Source: Pseudomonas sp. WJP1 | GTDB taxonomy: Bacteria > Pseudomonadota > Gammaproteobacteria > Pseudomonadales > Pseudomonadaceae | Direction: 5' to 3' | Assembly: GCF_028471945.1 (NCBI RefSeq) | Contig: NZ_CP110128.1 | Coordinates: forward strand, 608,501 to 672,500 | DNA: 64,000 bases | Shown: positions 45,728 to 55,690 of the stretch, in pieces | Layout of the letters: the number at the start of each line of letters is the position of its first letter | Numbering within the stretch: the stretch's first letter is position 1 | Position numbers and translations under genes: made by a program | Notes under the pieces: generated by a model | What the model saw: only the letters and a program-made list of their open reading frames with translations | The model's database searches: none | What the model was told of the DNA's origin: nothing

Positions 45728-47674
45728 TCAGACGCGAAAGGCCTGAACGGCTGTATGCAAACGTCCACCCAACACCAGCAAATTCTCCCCTTGCTCACGC
45801 CCCTGGCCGATACGCAGCAAGTTATCCCCACCCAACTGGTGAATACGCTCGCTGTGATCGCGGATTTCACTGACGGCACCGCTCTGCTGGGCGGTGATAT
45901 CGGCGATGCGTACCGCGGTGTCGGAAATGGTCTGGATCGCCCCGACGATCTTATCCAGCGCACCGTCCGCCGCCTGCGCCTGATTGGCGGTGGCTTCGGC
46001 GTGCTCGACCTGGGCGCGCATGCCTTCGACCGATTGGCGTGCCGCGGTCTGCAGCCCGGCGATCAGGGTCTGGATTTCGGCCGTGGCCCCGGCGGTGCGT
46101 TGTGCCAGCGAGCGCACTTCTTCGGCCACCACGGCAAAGCCGCGGCCCATTTCCCCGGCCCGGGCCGCTTCGATGGCGGCGTTCAAGGCCAGCAGGTTCG
46201 TCTGGTCGGCAATCGAGCGGATCACCGTGAGCACGCCACCGATGGTCGCGGACTCTTCGGCCAGGTGCTCGATCATCTGCGCATTGCCTTGCACTTCGCC
46301 CACCAGCGCATGCAGGCCGGTAAGGCTCAGGCCAATGACTCTCTGGCCATGCTCGACCGCCTGGCCGGCATGGCGACTGGCGTCGGCGGCCTGGCTGGCG
46401 TCGCCGGCGACTTGCTGGATGGTCGCTTCCAGTTCGCCGAGGGAGTCGCGGATCATTGCCGTGTCACCGGCCTGGTGTTCGGCGCCGCTGTGCAGATCAT
46501 TGCTCAGCTCGGCCAGGGTTCGACTGCTGCCGGCGACCTGTTCGGCATTGAGCCGAATGGTCCCCACCAGGTCCACCAGATAGGCGCGCAAGCGGTTGAG
46601 CGACGCTTCGATATCGTGTAGTTCGCGGTTGGTGTTACCCAGCTGGATATCCCGGCTGAAATCGCCTTCCGCCCAGGTCGACAAGGCCGGTGCGAGGTTG
46701 GTCAGGGTCCGCGCCAGGCGTCGTTGCAAGGTGTCGATCAGCAGGGCGATCAACAGAATCAAGCCGATCATCAGCCCTTGCATCAGCCGGACTTCACTCT
46801 GGATCTGCCCGTGCTGGGCGCGTACCACCGGCTCCAGCCCGGCGATGGCTTGTTGCACGGCGGCGATTTTCAGGTGCGTCGCGGCACTGAGTTCGGCGCG
46901 TTTCTGGATTTGCTCGCGGGTGCGCGACAGTTCCGCCGGGTAGCGGCCGAGCAGGCTGTTGAGCTCACGCTTTAAACCGACGCCGGCATCTTCGGCGGCG
47001 GCTTTCTCGCTGTTCTCCAGGCCCATCATCGCGGCGAAATCATCGGTGTTCGACTCAGCGCTGGCCGCCACACCCAATAACGGCAGGGCGTCCAGCTTTT
47101 CGGCCTGGCTGCGGATGTTGTTGATTTCGCGCTCGACATCGGCGGCCAGTTCGCTGCGGCCGCTGCTGACCAGTTTGTCCCGGGCCAGTGACAGCTTGCC
47201 CAGGTGCTGGGAGGCGGTGAGTAGCGGGGCCAGGTAGCTCGCGATGCCACTGGCGTACTGGCTGAGTTGCTCAAGGCTGGCGCCCAGCTCTCGTTCGGCT
47301 TGCAGGAGCAGGGCCTGTGGGTCGCCCGCGAGCTTGCCGGCGGCCAGCAGATCGGTTTTGCTGAATTCGTCCAGGTTGGCCAGGCTCGGACGCAAGGTCT
47401 CAGCCAGGGCGGGAGGCAACTCGCCGAGTTCATTGTGCAGCTTGTCGATGGCCTGGCTGGCGCTGCTCAAGCGCAGTGCATCGCCGCTGGCGAGGTAATC
47501 CACAATATTGCGTGCCACGTCATTCTGGAACTGCTGTGACAACCCCAGGTAGCGCTCCATCAACAGATAGGGGCGTTCGAGGGCTTTTTGCGACCACCAG
47601 AGTGTGGCGCCAAGGGCTACGCACACGGCAACTAAAAGAAGGGTATTGAGATTGGTCAGCAGTTTCAGGCGCAT
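45728..47674 (-). CDS. ctpL: Methyl-accepting chemotaxis protein, CtpL-like
   Basis: The 648-residue chemoreceptor has one N-terminal helix ([16 protein letters not shown]), a large helical periplasmic domain (about 28-305), a second helix ([16 protein letters not shown]), a HAMP region and the MCP signalling hairpin with the tip [21 protein letters not shown] and [18 protein letters not shown]. The position next to gcbA matches ctpL (PA4844), a receptor linked to inorganic phosphate and chlorinated compounds; the ligand in this strain is inferred from synteny only. A TTG at 47677 is an alternative start one codon upstream. Confidence 0.8.
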   Translation of the reverse strand: MRLKLLTNLNTLLLVAVCVALGATLWWSQKALERPYLLMERYLGLSQQFQNDVARNIVDYLASGDALRLSSASQAIDKLHNELGELPPALAETLRPSLANLDEFSKTDLLAAGKLAGDPQALLLQAERELGASLEQLSQYASGIASYLAPLLTASQHLGKLSLARDKLVSSGRSELAADVEREINNIRSQAEKLDALPLLGVAASAESNTDDFAAMMGLENSEKAAAEDAGVGLKRELNSLLGRYPAELSRTREQIQKRAELSAATHLKIAAVQQAIAGLEPVVRAQHGQIQSEVRLMQGLMIGLILLIALLIDTLQRRLARTLTNLAPALSTWAEGDFSRDIQLGNTNRELHDIEASLNRLRAYLVDLVGTIRLNAEQVAGSSRTLAELSNDLHSGAEHQAGDTAMIRDSLGELEATIQQVAGDASQAADASRHAGQAVEHGQRVIGLSLTGLHALVGEVQGNAQMIEHLAEESATIGGVLTVIRSIADQTNLLALNAAIEAARAGEMGRGFAVVAEEVRSLAQRTAGATAEIQTLIAGLQTAARQSVEGMRAQVEHAEATANQAQAADGALDKIVGAIQTISDTAVRIADITAQQSGAVSEIRDHSERIHQLGGDNLLRIGQGREQGENLLVLGGRLHTAVQAFRV

Positions 47675-47725
47675 CAAGGACTACCAACGGCAGAATGGTA
47701 AGTCCCTGAAGTTATTGCGTTTGTG

Positions 47726-49396
47726 TTACAGGGTTATGACCGTATCGGGCTCTTCCGATGAAAAAGTGGCACTTTGCTTTGATGCTCGGACGGCCTGCAC
47801 ACGGTTACGTCCCGCCCCTTTGGCACGGTACAGCGCCTCGTCCGCCTGGCTGGCCATCAACAGGCTGTCGGAGTGTTCGCTGAGGTCCACCACGCCGGCG
47901 CTGAACGTGCACCACAGATCCTGGGGTTGCGCGGGATAATGAATCTCGGCAAAACGCTTGCGGATGTCATCGAGCACTTTGACGGCCGCTTCGAGGTCGG
48001 TATCGGGCATGACAATGGCGAACTCTTCGCCACCGTAACGGCCGATGAAATCGGTCTTGCGCAGGCGCTGTTTGAGGAACAGCGCCAGGCTCTTGATCAC
48101 CCGGTCGCCCATGGGGTGGCCGTGACTGTCGTTGACGCGCTTGAAGTGATCGATGTCGAGCATCGCAAAGCTCAGCGGCTTGCCCTCGCGGCGAGCGCGA
48201 AAGCTGCAGTCTTCGAGCAATTGCAGGATGTGTGTGTGGTTGTACAGGCCGGTGAGGCTGTCGCGCACCATCCGTGCCTTGAGATTGCGAGCCCGTGCCG
48301 CCCGGTTGCGCACGGTGGTGATCAGGTGCCGGGGCTTGATGGGTTTGGTCAGGAAGTCGTCGCCGCCCTCGCTCATGGCGTCGAGTTGCTTGTCGAGGTC
48401 GTCCTCGGCCGACAGGTAAATGATCGGCACGCTGACATAGCGGTCGTTATGGCGGATGACCTTGGCCAGCTCCGTACCGGTGCAGGCCGGCATGTACATG
48501 TCGAGGATGATCAGGTCCGGTTGAAAGTCCGCCAGCTCGGCCATGGCCTGGATCGGCTCGAGCAAGGTCCGGGTAATGATCCCGGCACTGTTGAGCAGGC
48601 GTTCGGTGTGCAAGGCCTGGGCGCGCGAATCGTCGATGATCAGCACTTTATAAGGCTCGTACTGGGCGACGCAGGTCAGCACTTCGATTTTTTCCAGCAG
48701 GCTTGATGCCTCAAGGGTGCCGGTGAGGAACTCCTGGCCACCGGCACGCACGGCGGCGAGGCGGGTCGGGGTGTCGGTTTCATGCAGGCTGAAAAACAGC
48801 AGCGGCAAGCGCTGGTCGAGACCTTCCTGGGCTTCGGCCGCCAGTTTCAGGCCTATGCCTGGGCCGCTGAAGTCAACGTCCATGACGATGGCTGCCGGCA
48901 GGCGCTCGACCATCGAGGAGCGGAATGCCGGCACGCTCTCCAGGGATTGGGCACTGAGGCCGAAAAACTCCAGCTGCTTGGCCAGTCGCTCGGCACGGTC
49001 ATGATCCTGCAGCATCACATAGACCGGCTTGCGCAAGGGCGGCAGGAATGTTTGGTCGAGCTGATCGCCATGGCGCAGGCCGGTGCGCGACAGGCGTTGC
49101 ATCAATCGGTTGAGGTCGCTGATCAGGCCGCTGCTGAGGCGTCCGCGATTGGCATCGACAGCCTCCAGGGACTGGCCGATGTGACGCGCCAGTTGCGTGT
49201 GTTCGGGTTGTTCGAAGCGTTCGGCGAAACGCAGCAGGCGCAGGTTGGCCTCGCTCAGTTCCGCCAGTTCCTGGGTCGACCATTCGTTGCGTTGCAGGCG
49301 TTGCCATATCTCAAGAATCTGACGTGCTTGATGAATTACCCGCTGGGCAAAGTGATGCTTGAGGCGCTCGCGGCTGGGGTCTTCTGGCTCGGTCAT
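47726..49396 (-). CDS. gcbA: Diguanylate cyclase GcbA (two receivers plus GGDEF)
   Basis: The 556-residue protein has an N-terminal helical region (about 1-115), a first receiver (Asp173), a second receiver (Asp299 in LIILDMYMPA) and a GGDEF domain. The catalytic motif is GGEEF at 455-459, preceded by an RxxD inhibition site (RKTD), so it should make c-di-GMP and be product-controlled. GcbA of P. fluorescens and PA4843 are reported to promote attachment and affect flagellar motility. It is divergent from the DUF2333 gene across a 410-base gap and is 51 bases upstream of ctpL. Confidence 0.87.
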   Translation of the reverse strand: MTEPEDPSRERLKHHFAQRVIHQARQILEIWQRLQRNEWSTQELAELSEANLRLLRFAERFEQPEHTQLARHIGQSLEAVDANRGRLSSGLISDLNRLMQRLSRTGLRHGDQLDQTFLPPLRKPVYVMLQDHDRAERLAKQLEFFGLSAQSLESVPAFRSSMVERLPAAIVMDVDFSGPGIGLKLAAEAQEGLDQRLPLLFFSLHETDTPTRLAAVRAGGQEFLTGTLEASSLLEKIEVLTCVAQYEPYKVLIIDDSRAQALHTERLLNSAGIITRTLLEPIQAMAELADFQPDLIILDMYMPACTGTELAKVIRHNDRYVSVPIIYLSAEDDLDKQLDAMSEGGDDFLTKPIKPRHLITTVRNRAARARNLKARMVRDSLTGLYNHTHILQLLEDCSFRARREGKPLSFAMLDIDHFKRVNDSHGHPMGDRVIKSLALFLKQRLRKTDFIGRYGGEEFAIVMPDTDLEAAVKVLDDIRKRFAEIHYPAQPQDLWCTFSAGVVDLSEHSDSLLMASQADEALYRAKGAGRNRVQAVRASKQSATFSSEEPDTVITL

Positions 49397-49806
49397 ATCC
49401 TGACTACTGGTTAGGGGGTACGCTGAGGTCGACTGGTGGCTCTATGCTAGCATCTCTTTTCCGTTACATGAGTGTTGAACGTTAATAATCTGTGACCCCC
49501 ATCCATTCAGTTTCTGACCAGCGAGTCGCCAATTGCCTGCCAGTTCTTGCTCAGGTCTAGCAATCCTTGGGCTCGGCCAGCGTCGAGTGCAATTCTGAAG
49601 CTGCTTGCGTCCAGCACGCAGGGCTGCGGTAGCCGATAGTCCATTGCTGGAAAGCGGCAGGTTCTCAGTCTTGGCGGGCTAAGGGATTCCCCTAGGGATA
49701 AAGAGATAAATTTCGCTGTAAAGCCAACGGCGGGTGCCGGGCAAAGGCACGTTGTTGTATGGTTGTGGTCGAATCGATGAACTCAAGTAATTGAAAGGAT
49801 ATCGCC
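49397..49806. other. Long divergent intergenic region between gcbA and the DUF2333 gene
   Basis: These 410 bases lack a convincing gene. They must hold the promoters of two divergent genes. A CCCCTAGGG-type palindrome lies near 49692-49700. A 45-codon open frame on the minus strand (49507-49644, ending GDSLVRN) has no ribosome site and weak third-position G/C bias; it may be chance or a gene relic. AAAGGATAT at 49794-49802 serves the DUF2333 ATG. Confidence 0.6.
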
Positions 49807-50874
49807 ATGCTGGACTGGAAGAACCGCGCCGGTAGCGCGCCTGAACGTGCCGCTGAACCGAAGTCGGCCACCCGCAGTTATCTGGGCGGCCTGGTGTTCA
49901 GCCGGGCGCTGGCCACGTTGATTGGCATCTACCTGCTGGTGACGATTGCTCTGGGTTGGTACTGGAGCGCGGAACCTGCTCTGTTTCCGGTACAGCAGAA
50001 TGCGCAGTTGGCCGCCGAACGGGACGGCAAGCAGATGGTGGTCGGCTACACCACGGTGGAAACCCTCAAGAGTGTCGCCGGTACCCTGCTGAACAAGCCG
50101 GGCGGCTACATTTCCAACGACCGCCTGCCGCCAGGCCTGTGGATGGACAACATGCCGAGCTGGGAATATGGCGTGCTGGTGCAGGTGCGCGATTTGAGCC
50201 GCGCGCTACGTAAAGACTTCGCCCGCTCGCAGTCGCAGTCCACCGAAGACGCCGACCTGGCCAAGGCCGAGCCGCGCTTCAACTTCGACAATAAAAGCTG
50301 GGTGCTGCCATCCAGTGAGTCCGAGTTCCAGGAGGGCATCAACTCCCTGACCCGCTATCAGACTCGCCTGTCCGATCCGAACCAGAAGAGCGCACTGTTC
50401 TTTGCCCGTGCCGATAACCTGAACAACTGGCTGGGTGATGTCGGCACCCGCCTGGGTTCGCTGTCGCAACGCCTGTCGGCCAGTGTTGGCCGGGTCAAGC
50501 TCAACACGGCGTTGAAAACCGAAGTGGTGGCCCCTGGTCAGGTGCCACAGGTCGATGAAGAGATCGTCGAAACCCCATGGCTGCAGATCGACAACGTGTT
50601 CTACGAAGCCCGCGGCCAGGCCTGGGCGCTGTCGCATTTGCTGCGTGCCATCGAAGTGGACTTCGCCGACGTGCTGGCCAAGAAGAACGCCACGGTCAGC
50701 GTGCGCCAGATCATTCGTGAACTGGAAGCGTCGCAGGAAGCGGTCTGGAGCCCGATGATCCTCAATGGCAGCGGTTTCGGCGTGCTGGCCAACCACTCGT
50801 TGGTGATGGCCAACTACATCTCCCGGGCCAACGCCGCGGTGATCGATTTGCGTCAATTGCTGAATCAGGGCTGA
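49807..50874 (+). CDS. DUF2333 membrane-anchored protein
   Basis: The 355-residue protein has one membrane helix near the N-terminus (LATLIGIYLLVTIALGWYW, about 37-55) and a periplasmic remainder. The DUF2333 pattern includes TVETLKSVAGTLLNKPGGYISND, LPPGLWMDNMPSWEYGVLVQ and a C-terminal helical part. The function is unknown; the gene is conserved before the Nudix gene in pseudomonads (PA4842-like). It ends three bases before the next start. Confidence 0.88.
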   Translation: MLDWKNRAGSAPERAAEPKSATRSYLGGLVFSRALATLIGIYLLVTIALGWYWSAEPALFPVQQNAQLAAERDGKQMVVGYTTVETLKSVAGTLLNKPGGYISNDRLPPGLWMDNMPSWEYGVLVQVRDLSRALRKDFARSQSQSTEDADLAKAEPRFNFDNKSWVLPSSESEFQEGINSLTRYQTRLSDPNQKSALFFARADNLNNWLGDVGTRLGSLSQRLSASVGRVKLNTALKTEVVAPGQVPQVDEEIVETPWLQIDNVFYEARGQAWALSHLLRAIEVDFADVLAKKNATVSVRQIIRELEASQEAVWSPMILNGSGFGVLANHSLVMANYISRANAAVIDLRQLLNQG

Positions 50875-50877
50875 GCC

Positions 50878-51447
50878 ATGGCCGATAGCTCCATCGATAA
50901 CCAGCGCGAGGCCGCACATCGGGCGGCCTCGGATGCCGAACAGATCGCCTGGGTCGACGAGCAGGACAACTTGCTCGGCGCCCTGGTGCGGTCTGACTTG
51001 CGCGAGCGCGGGCTGATCGGGCGCGGTACCTACATTATGTTGTTCAACTCCGCCGGCGAGCTTTGTGTACACCGGCGCACCCTGAGCAAGGCGATCTATC
51101 CGGGTTATTGGGACGTGGCGGCGGGCGGCATGGTGCTCGCCAGCGAAACCTATGCCGAGTCGGCCGCCCGGGAGCTGGAAGAGGAGTTGGGGGTGAGCGG
51201 GGTGGAGTTGACCGTTCATGACCACTTTTTCTTCGAAGACACCGGTAATCGCCTCTGGTGTTCGGCGTTTTCGGCGGTGTGGGACGGCCCGCTGACCCTG
51301 CAACCGGAAGAGGTACTGGAAGCGCGCTTCATGCCCATCGAGCAAGTGCTACGGGATATCGAGCAAAAGCCTTACTGCCCGGACTCTTTGGCGGCATTGA
51401 AACGCTATCTGAAGTCTCGCGGGCAAGACGTCGCAATACAGCTATAA
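50878..51447 (+). CDS. Nudix hydrolase, YfcD-like
   Basis: The 189-residue protein carries a complete Nudix box in GGMVLASETYAESAARELEE followed by ELGV (G-x5-E-x7-REL-x-EE-x-GV). The N-terminal VDEQDNLLGALVRSDLRERGLIGRGTYI and later CVHRRTLSKAIYPGYWD resemble the YfcD/IPP-isomerase-like group. The substrate is unknown; nucleoside diphosphate derivatives are cleaved by relatives. It lies three bases after the DUF2333 gene, so they are probably cotranscribed. Confidence 0.92.
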   Translation: MADSSIDNQREAAHRAASDAEQIAWVDEQDNLLGALVRSDLRERGLIGRGTYIMLFNSAGELCVHRRTLSKAIYPGYWDVAAGGMVLASETYAESAARELEEELGVSGVELTVHDHFFFEDTGNRLWCSAFSAVWDGPLTLQPEEVLEARFMPIEQVLRDIEQKPYCPDSLAALKRYLKSRGQDVAIQL

Positions 51448-51625
51448 ATTGGCGCCGATTGGCTCTTAGCAATCGGCGTTTTTGCCGTTACACTGCGCGA
51501 CCTTTTCAAACTGAGCCGGTATTGCCTGGCTCAGTAGCGCTGCCCCTGCCTGAGTGGGGCTTCGCGGTCGATGGCACCTGCCCAGGTTGCCGCGACCAGT
51601 CTTTGTCCTCCCAAGAGGATTGCCG

Positions 51626-51997
51626 GTGGCCAAAAAAGCCGCATCCTTCGCCGCCCTTGGTGGCCTGGTATTTTCCACCGACGCAGGTCGTCATTGCCCG
51701 GAATGCAGTAAACCGGTGGACGCCTGCATCTGCAAACAGACCGTTATCCCGGCCGGCGACGGCATCGCGCGCGTGCGTCGCGAAAGCAAGGGCCGTGGCG
51801 GCAAGACGGTGACCACCATCACTGGCGTGCCCTTGGCCGAAGACGCGCTCAAGGAGCTGGCTACAACGTTGAAAAAACGCTGTGGTACCGGTGGGGCGTT
51901 GAAAGACGGGATCATTGAAATCCAGGGCGATCATGTCGAGCTACTCTTGGCTGAGCTGATCAAACACGGTTTCAAGGCGAAGAAGTCCGGCGGCTAG
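51626..51997 (+). CDS. SUI1/eIF1-like translation factor (YciH family)
   Basis: The 123-residue protein has a short N-terminal zinc-ribbon-like part (CPECSKPVDACIC, four Cys) and the SUI1 fold (GRGGKTVTTITGVPL, KKRCGTGGALKDGIIEIQGDH). Bacterial members affect start-codon selection and discard aberrant initiation complexes. The start is a GTG at 51626, seven bases after AAGAGGA, giving VAKKAASFAALGGLVFS; the longer frame from 51554 has no family support. Confidence 0.93.
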   Translation: MAKKAASFAALGGLVFSTDAGRHCPECSKPVDACICKQTVIPAGDGIARVRRESKGRGGKTVTTITGVPLAEDALKELATTLKKRCGTGGALKDGIIEIQGDHVELLLAELIKHGFKAKKSGG

Positions 51998-52001
51998 CAG
52001 C

Positions 52002-52079
52002 CTCTGTGAAAACCACCCGCGGCTTGATCCAGACCTGCCTGAGTGCAGGCCTGGCGTCGTCACCATGGTTTTCACAGAG
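52002..52079. repeat. Inverted repeat with inner hairpin upstream of speA
   Basis: Perfect 14-bp arms CTCTGTGAAAACCA (52002-52015) and TGGTTTTCACAGAG (52066-52079) enclose a second hairpin, CCTGC/GCAGG around 52034-52049. There is no T-run. It begins four bases after the SUI1 gene stop and ends 137 bases before speA. It may be the 3' end of that message, a repeat element, or part of speA control. Confidence 0.85.
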
Positions 52080-52216
52080 CCTGTTCATGACCGGTTTCTA
52101 AACTCACTGCGGTCGGCGAGGTCTATCCCTTCGTTGACGAACCGTCATTTTCATTCTTTAGACTGCGCCGGCCTGAATCCAGGCGACGCACTATGACTTC
52201 TTTATAGGGGACTTCA

Positions 52217-54130
52217 ATGTCCGTACGACGCACACGCAAAGACGATGGCAGCCAATGGACAGTTGCGGACAGCCGCAGTGTTTACGGGATTCGCCATTGG
52301 GGGGCCGGGTATTTCGCGATCAATGACGCCGGTCGCGTCGAGGTTCGTCCCAACGGTCCGAGCAGCTCACCCATCGATCTGTTCGAGCAAGTCGAACAGC
52401 TGCGCGAAAGCGGCTTGTCCTTGCCGTTGCTGGTTCGTTTCCCGGACATCCTGCAAGACCGCGTGCGTCAGCTGACCGGTGCATTCGACGCCAACATCGA
52501 GCGCCTGGAATACCAGAGCAAGTACACCGCGCTGTACCCGATCAAGGTGAACCAGCAAGAAGCGGTGATCGAGAACATCATCGCTACCCAGAACGTCTCC
52601 ATCGGCCTGGAAGCCGGCTCCAAGCCAGAGCTGCTGGCAGTGCTGGCGCTGGCGCCGAAGGGCGGCACCATTGTCTGCAACGGCTACAAGGACCGCGAGT
52701 TCATCCGTTTGGCGCTGATGGGTCAGAAGCTCGGCCACAACGTGTTCATCGTGATCGAAAAAGAATCCGAAGTCGGCCTGGTGATCGAAGAAGCCGCCTC
52801 GCTCAAGGTCAAGCCACAGGTTGGCCTGCGCGTGCGCCTGTCGTCCCTGGCGTCGAGCAAGTGGGCCGACACCGGTGGCGAGAAATCCAAGTTCGGCCTG
52901 TCGGCGGCGCAATTGCTGTCGGTGGTCGAGCGCTTCCGCGCCGCGGGCCTGGACCAGGGCATCCGCCTGCTGCACTTCCACATGGGTTCGCAGATCGCCA
53001 ACCTGGCGGACTACCAGCACGGTTTCAAGGAAGCGATCCGTTACTACGGCGAGCTGCGCAACCTGGGCCTGCCGGTGGATCACATCGACGTCGGCGGTGG
53101 CCTGGGCGTGGACTACGACGGTACGCACTCGCGTAACGCCAGTTCGATCAACTACGACATGGACGATTACGCCGGTGTCGTGGTCGGCATGCTCAAGGAA
53201 TTCTGCGACGCGCAGAGCTTGCCGCACCCGAACATCTTCTCCGAGAGCGGCCGCTCCCTGACCGCGCACCACGCCATGCTGGTGATCCAGGTGACCGACG
53301 TCGAGAAACACAACGACGACGTGCCACAGATCGAGAACAAGGAAGCGCTGCCGGAAACCGTGCAGTGGCTGGTGGACCTGCTGGGTCCGACCGACATCGA
53401 GATGGTCACCGAAACCTACTGGCGCGCCACGCACTACATGAGCGACGTTGCCGCCCAGTACGCCGACGGCAAGCTGACCCTGGCGGAAAAAGCCCTGGCC
53501 GAGCAATGCTACTTCGCCGTATGCCGTCGCCTGCACAACTCGTTGAAGGCCCGTCAGCGCTCCCATCGCCAGGTGCTGGACGAGCTCAACGACAAGCTGG
53601 CCGACAAGTACATCTGCAACTTCTCGGTGTTCCAGAGCCTGCCGGACACCTGGGCGATCGACCAGGTACTGCCGATCATCCCGCTGCACCGCCTGGACGA
53701 AGAGCCCCTGCGTCGCGCGGTGCTGCAGGACCTGACCTGCGACTCCGACGGCAAGATCAACCAGTACGTCGACGAGCAGAGCATCGAAACCAGCCTGCCG
53801 GTGCACGCCCTGAACGAAGGCGAGGACTACCTGCTGGGCGTGTTCCTGGTCGGCGCCTACCAGGAAATCCTCGGCGACATGCACAACCTGTTCGGTGACA
53901 CCGATTCGGTGAACATCTACCAGAACGCCGACGGCAGCGTGTACCACGCCGGCATCGAGACCCACGACACCATCGAAGACATGCTGCGCTACGTGCACCT
54001 GTCGCCGGAAGAACTGATGACCCACTACCGCGACAAGTGCGCCAGTGCCCGCATCAGTGCCAGCGAACGCACCCAATTCCTCGATGCCCTGCGTCTGGGC
54101 CTGACCCGTTCCTCTTACCTGTCTTCCTGA
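52217..54130 (+). CDS. speA: Biosynthetic arginine decarboxylase SpeA
   Basis: The 637-residue PLP enzyme converts arginine to agmatine, the start of putrescine and polyamine synthesis. It is a fold-III decarboxylase: the PLP lysine is Lys110 in [10 protein letters not shown], followed by [11 protein letters not shown], the [10 protein letters not shown] loop, [13 protein letters not shown] and, near the C-terminus, the catalytic Cys region in LTCDSDGKI. The length is that of the family. AGGGGA precedes the ATG. It is the last gene of the region syntenic with PAO1. Confidence 0.97.
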   Translation: MSVRRTRKDDGSQWTVADSRSVYGIRHWGAGYFAINDAGRVEVRPNGPSSSPIDLFEQVEQLRESGLSLPLLVRFPDILQDRVRQLTGAFDANIERLEYQSKYTALYPIKVNQQEAVIENIIATQNVSIGLEAGSKPELLAVLALAPKGGTIVCNGYKDREFIRLALMGQKLGHNVFIVIEKESEVGLVIEEAASLKVKPQVGLRVRLSSLASSKWADTGGEKSKFGLSAAQLLSVVERFRAAGLDQGIRLLHFHMGSQIANLADYQHGFKEAIRYYGELRNLGLPVDHIDVGGGLGVDYDGTHSRNASSINYDMDDYAGVVVGMLKEFCDAQSLPHPNIFSESGRSLTAHHAMLVIQVTDVEKHNDDVPQIENKEALPETVQWLVDLLGPTDIEMVTETYWRATHYMSDVAAQYADGKLTLAEKALAEQCYFAVCRRLHNSLKARQRSHRQVLDELNDKLADKYICNFSVFQSLPDTWAIDQVLPIIPLHRLDEEPLRRAVLQDLTCDSDGKINQYVDEQSIETSLPVHALNEGEDYLLGVFLVGAYQEILGDMHNLFGDTDSVNIYQNADGSVYHAGIETHDTIEDMLRYVHLSPEELMTHYRDKCASARISASERTQFLDALRLGLTRSSYLSS

Positions 54131-54361
54131 GGTAAGTACCTCGCTCACCGGGTTGTCTGAAAATTTACCTTTTGCTTCGGAAATTTCAGATGGCCCGGTA
54201 GGGCAATTCTCTTTCTTCCAGCGAAAAAGACCGCGACTTGGCCGTCCAAGGGATTTGGTCCTCTTTTCGCGTAGGTCTTTTCCTAAGTTGTATTTCGCCT
54301 CTCTACTCGGCCATGTCTCTCGGCGAGAATCCCCGGCTTTCCCTCCTGTAGAGAAACGCCC

Positions 54362-55690
54362 ATGGTCGATCCAGTCAACGAGCCGTCATTTCGTCTGGAC
54401 GTAGCAGGTCTGTCCAATGCCTTCGAGGTTCTGGCTTTTGCCGGTAGAGAATCCATCAGCGAGCCGTTCGTGTTCGACGTGGACCTGCTGATCGAAGACC
54501 CGACACTCGACCTCGCCAGCTTGCTGTACCGTTCGGCCTCCTTGCTGTTCGGGCCGGCGGGAAACGCCATCCATGGACAGTTGCATGAACTGGTCCAGCG
54601 CGATCACGGCCAGGGGATCAGGCTCTGTCAGGTTCGGCTGGGGCCCAAACTCGCCTGTCTGGACCAGCGCTTCAGCCAGCGTATTTTCAGCGGACGTTCA
54701 GTGCCGCAGATACTGGATCAGGTGCTCAGGGAGCACGGCATCGGCGATCAGGATCGGCGCTTTGAACTGGCTGGCGATTACCCGCCCCGTGATTTCTGCA
54801 CGCAGTACCGGGAATCGGACCTGCAGTTTGTGCAGCGCTTGTGCGCCCAGGAGCGGTTGCACTATCACTTCGAACAGCGGGCTGATGGGCATTGCGTGGT
54901 GTTCGGTGATGGGCCGGGGAATTTTCAGGTCGCTGAAGCGGCGGTCTTCCGTGCGGCGGGCGGGCAAGCGGCAGTGCGTCGTTTCGAAGTCAAGCGCTGC
55001 ACCGATGACGCGGCGCAGCGCGTGGAATGTGACACTGACCTGGCAACGCTGCGCAGCGGCCAGCTCATGCCGCTGTCCGGGCACCCGGTTACCGAATGGA
55101 ATCAGCTGTGGCTGGTGACCCATATCGAGCATCAAGGCGCACAGGCGGCGAGCCAGACCTACAGCAACAAGGTGCGGGCGGAGCACTGGGTATCACCCCT
55201 TGAAACACCGCATGTGGCGGTGAAGCCACGGATGCACAGCCTGCAACGTGCCTGGGTGGTCGATGTCGATGAGCCGCAACCTGATCCATCCAGGCCAGTG
55301 GCGGTGCAGTTTGACTGGGTTTATCAGGGGGAGGGCGCGGCATCCAGCCACTGTTGGCTGCCATTGGCTGCGCCATTGAACGCGGCGGGCAGCCTCCGGT
55401 TGGCTGAAGGCACGGAGGTGGTGGTGAGCTTCACCGAAGGTGATCCGGACCGGCCGTTGATTACCGGGTTTCTGCACGGCCCCGCCGGTGCCGAAGCAGA
55501 CGAGGCGCCCAACCCTGCCGCCACGGATCTCGAAGATTGCCCGCTCGACGGTGTGCAACAGTGGCTGTGTTCGGGCGAGCCCCTGATGCTGCTGTGCCTG
55601 CTGCCCGGTGGCGGCAGTTTCAATCATTGCGCACAGGCACCCTGCGTATGCCGCGCGGCCACTCGCCTTGGCCAGAGCGGTGCGGCATGA
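54362..55690 (+). CDS. Short VgrG-family type VI secretion spike protein
   Basis: The 442-residue protein has the gp27-like part (about 1-300: RESISEPFVFDVDLL, YRESDLQFVQRLCAQERLHYHFE) and the gp5-like OB-fold (about 310-390: VAVQFDWVYQ, EGTEVVVSFTEGDPDRPLITG). It lacks the long beta-helical needle of usual VgrG proteins (600-700 residues). Instead it ends in a Cys-rich tail of about 45 residues (CPLDGVQQWLC, HCAQAPCVCR). VgrG trimers tip the T6SS tube and carry effectors. No T6SS core genes lie nearby. It overlaps the DUF4123 gene in ATGA. Confidence 0.87.
   Translation: MVDPVNEPSFRLDVAGLSNAFEVLAFAGRESISEPFVFDVDLLIEDPTLDLASLLYRSASLLFGPAGNAIHGQLHELVQRDHGQGIRLCQVRLGPKLACLDQRFSQRIFSGRSVPQILDQVLREHGIGDQDRRFELAGDYPPRDFCTQYRESDLQFVQRLCAQERLHYHFEQRADGHCVVFGDGPGNFQVAEAAVFRAAGGQAAVRRFEVKRCTDDAAQRVECDTDLATLRSGQLMPLSGHPVTEWNQLWLVTHIEHQGAQAASQTYSNKVRAEHWVSPLETPHVAVKPRMHSLQRAWVVDVDEPQPDPSRPVAVQFDWVYQGEGAASSHCWLPLAAPLNAAGSLRLAEGTEVVVSFTEGDPDRPLITGFLHGPAGAEADEAPNPAATDLEDCPLDGVQQWLCSGEPLMLLCLLPGGGSFNHCAQAPCVCRAATRLGQSGAA

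Noticed and set aside
49507..49644. 45-codon minus-strand open frame in the gcbA gap
   Set aside because: There is no ribosome site before its ATG, codon bias is weaker than in real genes here, and I recognise no family. It is kept only as a low-interest observation.
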